Shown here: piece after piece, positions 61,062 to 64,000 of the stretch
Layout: every line of letters starts with the position of its first letter
How positions within the stretch are numbered: position 1 is the first letter of the stretch
NCBI RefSeq assembly: GCF_000720135.1
Contig: NZ_JOIU01000001.1
Span: 313,391 to 377,390 of the forward strand
Source: Streptomyces sp. NRRL S-1022
GTDB lineage: Bacteria; Actinomycetota; Actinomycetes; Streptomycetales; Streptomycetaceae
DNA length: 64,000 bases
Direction: 5' to 3'
Translations under genes and position numbers: made by a program
Notes under the pieces: generated by a model
Seen by the model: only the letters and a program-made list of their open reading frames with translations
Databases searched by the model: none
What the model was told of the DNA's origin: nothing

Positions 61062-63305
61062 ATGCATAGCAGAGGAGACACGGGTCGGCTTGCGCTGACT
61101 CTCTTATCTGAGGATGACATGTTAGAAGCCATATGCCTACTCGGGGCCGGTATCTCTCACGCCGCCGAGAATGAGTTCCAGCTCGCACAGATTGCCGCTT
61201 CACACCCGGTGGTGCTCCTCGACACCACCGCGCCGGCGTGGGCGCGTCCGTACCTGGTCCGTCATATCGCCGTGGACCCTGCAGACCCTGCTGCTACCGT
61301 CGCCGCAGCGGGAACCTACCAGGCGCGCCATGAACTGCGCGGTGCACTTACCTACATGCCGGAACACGTTGAGACAACGGCCCGGGTCGCCGAACTACTG
61401 AGAACGCCAACCACGCCGGCCAAAGTATTGGCTCGTTTCGGTGACCTCGCTCAACTCAGAGCAGTGCTCGCACAGCACAGTGTCCCCCAGCCGCGCTGGG
61501 CTGAAGTCCCCGATGCTGAATCAGTAGCTGCCCGCGCGGATTCGTTAGGGTATCCCGTCCTGATTAGACAGTCCGGTAGGGCGCGCACAACTGCAGCACA
61601 GGCACGCGACCGCAGTGAAGTCAGCGCCGCGTATGAGCTGGTTGATCGGCCGAAGGTAAAAGCTCCGATCGATTGGCAGGGCGCTATCCTGGTTGAGGAA
61701 GACTTGGGCGGCGAGCAAGTATCCGCGGAAACGGTCGTTCTCGATGAAGAAGACATACGAATCGTCTCCATCACACGGACGGTTTTGGGCCCGCCACCGG
61801 CCCGCCAGACTGTACGGCACTGCGTATTTGCGCATGATGCCCTACTGCAGAACCCCATACTGCGGCGGGTCGTCGCACGCGCTGTACAGGCTCTCGGCAT
61901 CAAGGTTGGTGTAATCAGCGTACACATGAGGCTCACCCGCAAGGGCCCCCGCATCATCGATGTCAGTCCGCACCTTGCAGGTGACCTGATACCGCTAGTC
62001 GTGAAGCACGCCACCGGAATTGACCTGCCGCGCATCGCGGCCGACCTGGCCTCAGGCCGAGCCGCGAACCTAATCGCGACCCGTCAGCGAGCGGCGGCAG
62101 TGCAGTTTTTCTACGCGACGATGACCGGCCGCGTGCGCCGTCTGGCCGTACATCGCCACGCAGATCGTCAACCGCTTCTCGACCGGATCGTCATCACCCA
62201 AGAACTCGGCAATCACGTCACCTCCGGTCCCTACGCGACGGTAAGCGACCGGATCGGCCACTTCGTTGTCCTGGGTCCCGACGCGTCAAGCTGTCGCAGC
62301 ACACTCGACCAGACTGCTCGGTATATCCACGTGGAAGTCGCACCATCACCCGTCGTGTCCGCCGCCGCCCTCAGGGTGCCGTATTCGAGTGGAATCATGG
62401 CTTGCCGGGCGACGACTCAGGCGCGCAGCTGGTGCCCCAGGATTCGCCAGCAGGGACGGCCCAGGGGCGTATGTGAGCCGGCACGCTGCTCGGGGCTGCG
62501 GATGCTGGCCGAGTGGCAGCTGGGGCTGACGCACGCGCTGACCGATGCGGACACGGGGCAGTGTGGCGGGCCCGACGCCCGGGGCCCGCCCCGGCGGCTG
62601 CTCGTGGGCATCACCGAGCTCTGCAACTCCCGGATCACGAGACGGCCACAGACACCGCTCTCAGCCGCGGCCGGCCGCATGATGTCCATCTGGCTTCAGC
62701 AACCCATGGGGGGACATGAAGACTCGCGCTGCCGCCTGCGCCGGCCTGCTTGCTCTCACTGCTGCTCTTACGGCCTGCGGCAGCAGCGACGGCGATACCA
62801 AGGCCAAAGAGGCAGCCTGCAAGGTCGCCAAGAGGAAGTCACTCGACGACGCCATGCGTTATCGGCTCGACCATGCCACCCGGGTCAAAGAGGACAACGC
62901 CTGCAAGGGTCTGAACGACGAGATACTGCTGAAGCTAGACAACGAAGTCGCGAAAGAGGCGTACGAAGACGACAAGCGCAACGGCCTGGTGGGCACCCAG
63001 CCGTAACGCGCGCGGACCGAGTCCGGTCGGGTCAGGAACCGTGCACTGGCCCGGTGCGGTCAGTCAGCGGGCTGTCGGGACGCTTCGGTGCTGTCCGGGC
63101 TGAGGGGCAGAGGATCGTCAACCACCAATGTGATCAGGTTTGGCGTCGGCTGCTGCTTTGGCGGCTCGCTCGATCATCGCGTGCTGGGCTGCCCAGAAGG
63201 CTGCGTCGCGCTTCGGGATCGCGTACTCGGCCGCTGTCCCTGTCGAGCCGTCGAGATGTTCGCGCAGGATGTCGGCGTGTCCGGCGTGCCGGCTGGTCTC
63301 GGTGA
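61062..63305 (+). CDS. ATP-grasp carboligase-like enzyme; frame overruns its natural end
   Basis: Start chosen at the ATG at 61062 (GGTAGG upstream); GTG 60975 is possible. To about 62370 (~435 residues) it is an ATP-grasp protein: PTTPAKVLARFGDLAQLRAV, LIRQSGRARTTAAQARDRSE, GAILVEEDLGGEQVSAETVV and GVISVHMRLTRKGPRIIDVS with a metal-binding Asp. PHLAGDLIPLVVKHATGIDL closes the domain. Such enzymes join a carboxylate to an amine or thiol, or carboxylate biotin. Beyond 62370 the same frame continues to 63305 as low-quality sequence over a lipoprotein gene, so the original stop has probably been lost. Confidence 0.7.
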   Translation: MHSRGDTGRLALTLLSEDDMLEAICLLGAGISHAAENEFQLAQIAASHPVVLLDTTAPAWARPYLVRHIAVDPADPAATVAAAGTYQARHELRGALTYMPEHVETTARVAELLRTPTTPAKVLARFGDLAQLRAVLAQHSVPQPRWAEVPDAESVAARADSLGYPVLIRQSGRARTTAAQARDRSEVSAAYELVDRPKVKAPIDWQGAILVEEDLGGEQVSAETVVLDEEDIRIVSITRTVLGPPPARQTVRHCVFAHDALLQNPILRRVVARAVQALGIKVGVISVHMRLTRKGPRIIDVSPHLAGDLIPLVVKHATGIDLPRIAADLASGRAANLIATRQRAAAVQFFYATMTGRVRRLAVHRHADRQPLLDRIVITQELGNHVTSGPYATVSDRIGHFVVLGPDASSCRSTLDQTARYIHVEVAPSPVVSAAALRVPYSSGIMACRATTQARSWCPRIRQQGRPRGVCEPARCSGLRMLAEWQLGLTHALTDADTGQCGGPDARGPPRRLLVGITELCNSRITRRPQTPLSAAAGRMMSIWLQQPMGGHEDSRCRLRRPACSHCCSYGLRQQRRRYQGQRGSLQGRQEEVTRRRHALSARPCHPGQRGQRLQGSERRDTAEARQRSRERGVRRRQAQRPGGHPAVTRADRVRSGQEPCTGPVRSVSGLSGRFGAVRAEGQRIVNHQCDQVWRRLLLWRLARSSRAGLPRRLRRASGSRTRPLSLSSRRDVRAGCRRVRRAGWSR
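62716..63006 (+). CDS. Small lipoprotein
   Basis: 96 residues from the ATG at 62716, with GGGGGG just upstream. Lipoprotein signal MKTRAAACAGLLALTAALTA, then Cys21 in the lipobox LTAC. The mature part is short, charged and helical (KEAACKVAKRKSLDDAMRYR, then KGLNDEILLKLDNEVAKEAY) with two further Cys. No family recognised. It overlaps the overrun of the ATP-grasp frame in another frame; composition and ribosome site favour this gene as the real one here. Confidence 0.7.
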   Translation: MKTRAAACAGLLALTAALTACGSSDGDTKAKEAACKVAKRKSLDDAMRYRLDHATRVKEDNACKGLNDEILLKLDNEVAKEAYEDDKRNGLVGTQP

Positions 63306-63720
63306 GCGTGTGGACCAGGATGTTGAACAGCATCACGTTGGGGCGTGGCCACCAGGGCACGTAGCCGGGGGAGTCGATGGCGAGGGCGTTGATCGTCGCG
63401 TCTGAGTGCTCCCATACGCGGCGATAGCGGTCGGTGATCTGCTCGCGTGTCTCGTGCTGGGTCGCCCACATGTCGGCGCCACGCTCCTCAGCGTCGTCCC
63501 ACCGGGGCAGGGGTTCGGGGAACGGCCGGTCGAAGACCTCGCCGAAGTACCTGGACTCCCAGAGCGACAGGTGCTTGATCAAGCCAAGAAGGTTGGTACC
63601 CGTCGACGTCAGGGGGCGGCGGACGTCGTACTCGCTCAGCCCGTCGAGCTTCCAGAGCATCGCCTTGCGGATCTCTCGCAGATCGTTGTGCAGATACTTC
63701 TTCGCGAACTCATCGATCAT
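63118..63720 (-). CDS. DinB-family (DUF664) protein
   Basis: 200 residues from the ATG at 63720 (MIDEFAKKYLHNDLREIRKA); GTG 63738 is an alternative. The fold markers are TGTNLLGLIKHLSLWESRYF with the first metal-binding His, MLFNILVHTLTETSRHAGHA with the second His pair, and DILREHLDGSTG. DinB/YfiT proteins are four-helix metal enzymes, often thiol S-transferases using bacillithiol or mycothiol. The substrate is unknown. Genes on both sides are unrelated. Confidence 0.85.
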   Translation of the reverse strand: MIDEFAKKYLHNDLREIRKAMLWKLDGLSEYDVRRPLTSTGTNLLGLIKHLSLWESRYFGEVFDRPFPEPLPRWDDAEERGADMWATQHETREQITDRYRRVWEHSDATINALAIDSPGYVPWWPRPNVMLFNILVHTLTETSRHAGHADILREHLDGSTGTAAEYAIPKRDAAFWAAQHAMIERAAKAAADAKPDHIGG

Positions 63721-63929
63721 GGAGCACGACCCTGTCACGCGCGGGTAATGCGCTCAAGTGGTGCTCAGGCACTGGCTGGGGCGTATGGGAGCGGAACACC
63801 CGGCGTCGGTCGTTTACAGGGACTCGGCCCGGCCAGCAGGGGAGAGGTGTTCTGTGGGATGGTGCGCAATTAACGAGCTCGTGCACGGTAGGCGGTGAGG
63901 TGTCGTGTGCCTCGGTGGGACCTGGCGTT

Positions 63930-64000
63930 TCACATTGTTCGTGCCGGGGCCAGGTCGGCGGTCTGCTGGTGGGACAGCAGGGCGGCGACGGCTTGCACGG
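63930..64000 (-). CDS. C-terminal end of a gene entering from the window edge
   Basis: The minus-strand frame from the window end reads VQAVAALLSHQQTADLAPAR, TM, stop at 63930. It is too short to identify; the last residues could be the tail of a transposase. The region 63739-63929 shows no gene. Confidence 0.3.
   Translation of the reverse strand, partial: VQAVAALLSHQQTADLAPARTM

Noticed and set aside
1..64000. CRISPR array
   Set aside because: No regularly spaced direct repeats with unique spacers were seen; the only tandem repeats are the 22-bp pair at 9034 and a short coding repeat near 9906.
1..64000. tRNA or rRNA genes
   Set aside because: No cloverleaf with a T-loop GGTTCRA and CCA-type end, and no rRNA-like conserved stretches, were recognised.

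Overview
The window is high-GC actinobacterial DNA, almost certainly from a Streptomyces: GTG starts and ATGA/GTGA overlaps are common, and it holds a LAL-type LuxR regulator, an ScbR-like receptor, DUF5753 and MmyB-type regulators and many actinobacterial IS types. The mix of intact accessory operons with truncated, frameshifted and chimeric genes suggests a chromosome arm or a large linear plasmid rather than core genome. All calls come from reading the sequence; no database search was run.

Layout. 1-5.9 kb: the end of an MFS exporter with a cupin gene, a secreted beta-propeller/FG-GAP protein, an acyl-carrier-protein homologue lacking the phosphopantetheine serine, and a secreted protein with three PA-IL-like lectin repeats. 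6-9 kb: helicase, TniQ and transposase relics, then a secreted trypsin-like protease. 9.2-16.4 kb: a minus-strand cluster of three SRPBCC proteins, an MFS exporter and a carotenoid-oxygenase-family enzyme, preceded by a LAL regulator whose first residues appear replaced. 16.4-19.8 kb: a broken SGNH hydrolase, a VanZ-like protein and a two-component pair.

20-31 kb is mostly debris (IS3, IS5, IS982 and NF041680-type remnants, a TniB fragment) around small intact units: MerT-like/MerR, MerR/carboxymuconolactone-decarboxylase-like, and TetR/SDR with three matching operator sites. It ends in a frameshifted hydrolase and a truncated repeated zinc-ribbon gene. 31-39 kb holds a lipoprotein, unrecognised genes, duplicated small Cys-rich proteins, a TnsA-like relic and an SbcC-like ATPase relic.

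39.5-50.8 kb is a defence island. A membrane-anchored Mrr-like endonuclease with a small partner is followed by a tightly overlapping four-gene operon, read as jetA-jetB-jetC-jetD of the DUF2397/DUF2398/SMC/DUF2399 kind, a Wadjet-type anti-plasmid system.

52-55 kb carries an apparently intact IS5-family transposase and the 3' end of a type I PKS with a dead thioesterase. 55.6-62.4 kb looks like an avenolide/butenolide-type signalling locus: an acyl-CoA oxidase, an unknown gene, an XRE/MmyB regulator, an ScbR-like receptor, candidate autoregulatory elements and an ATP-grasp enzyme. The window ends with a small lipoprotein, a DinB-family protein and the edge of another gene.
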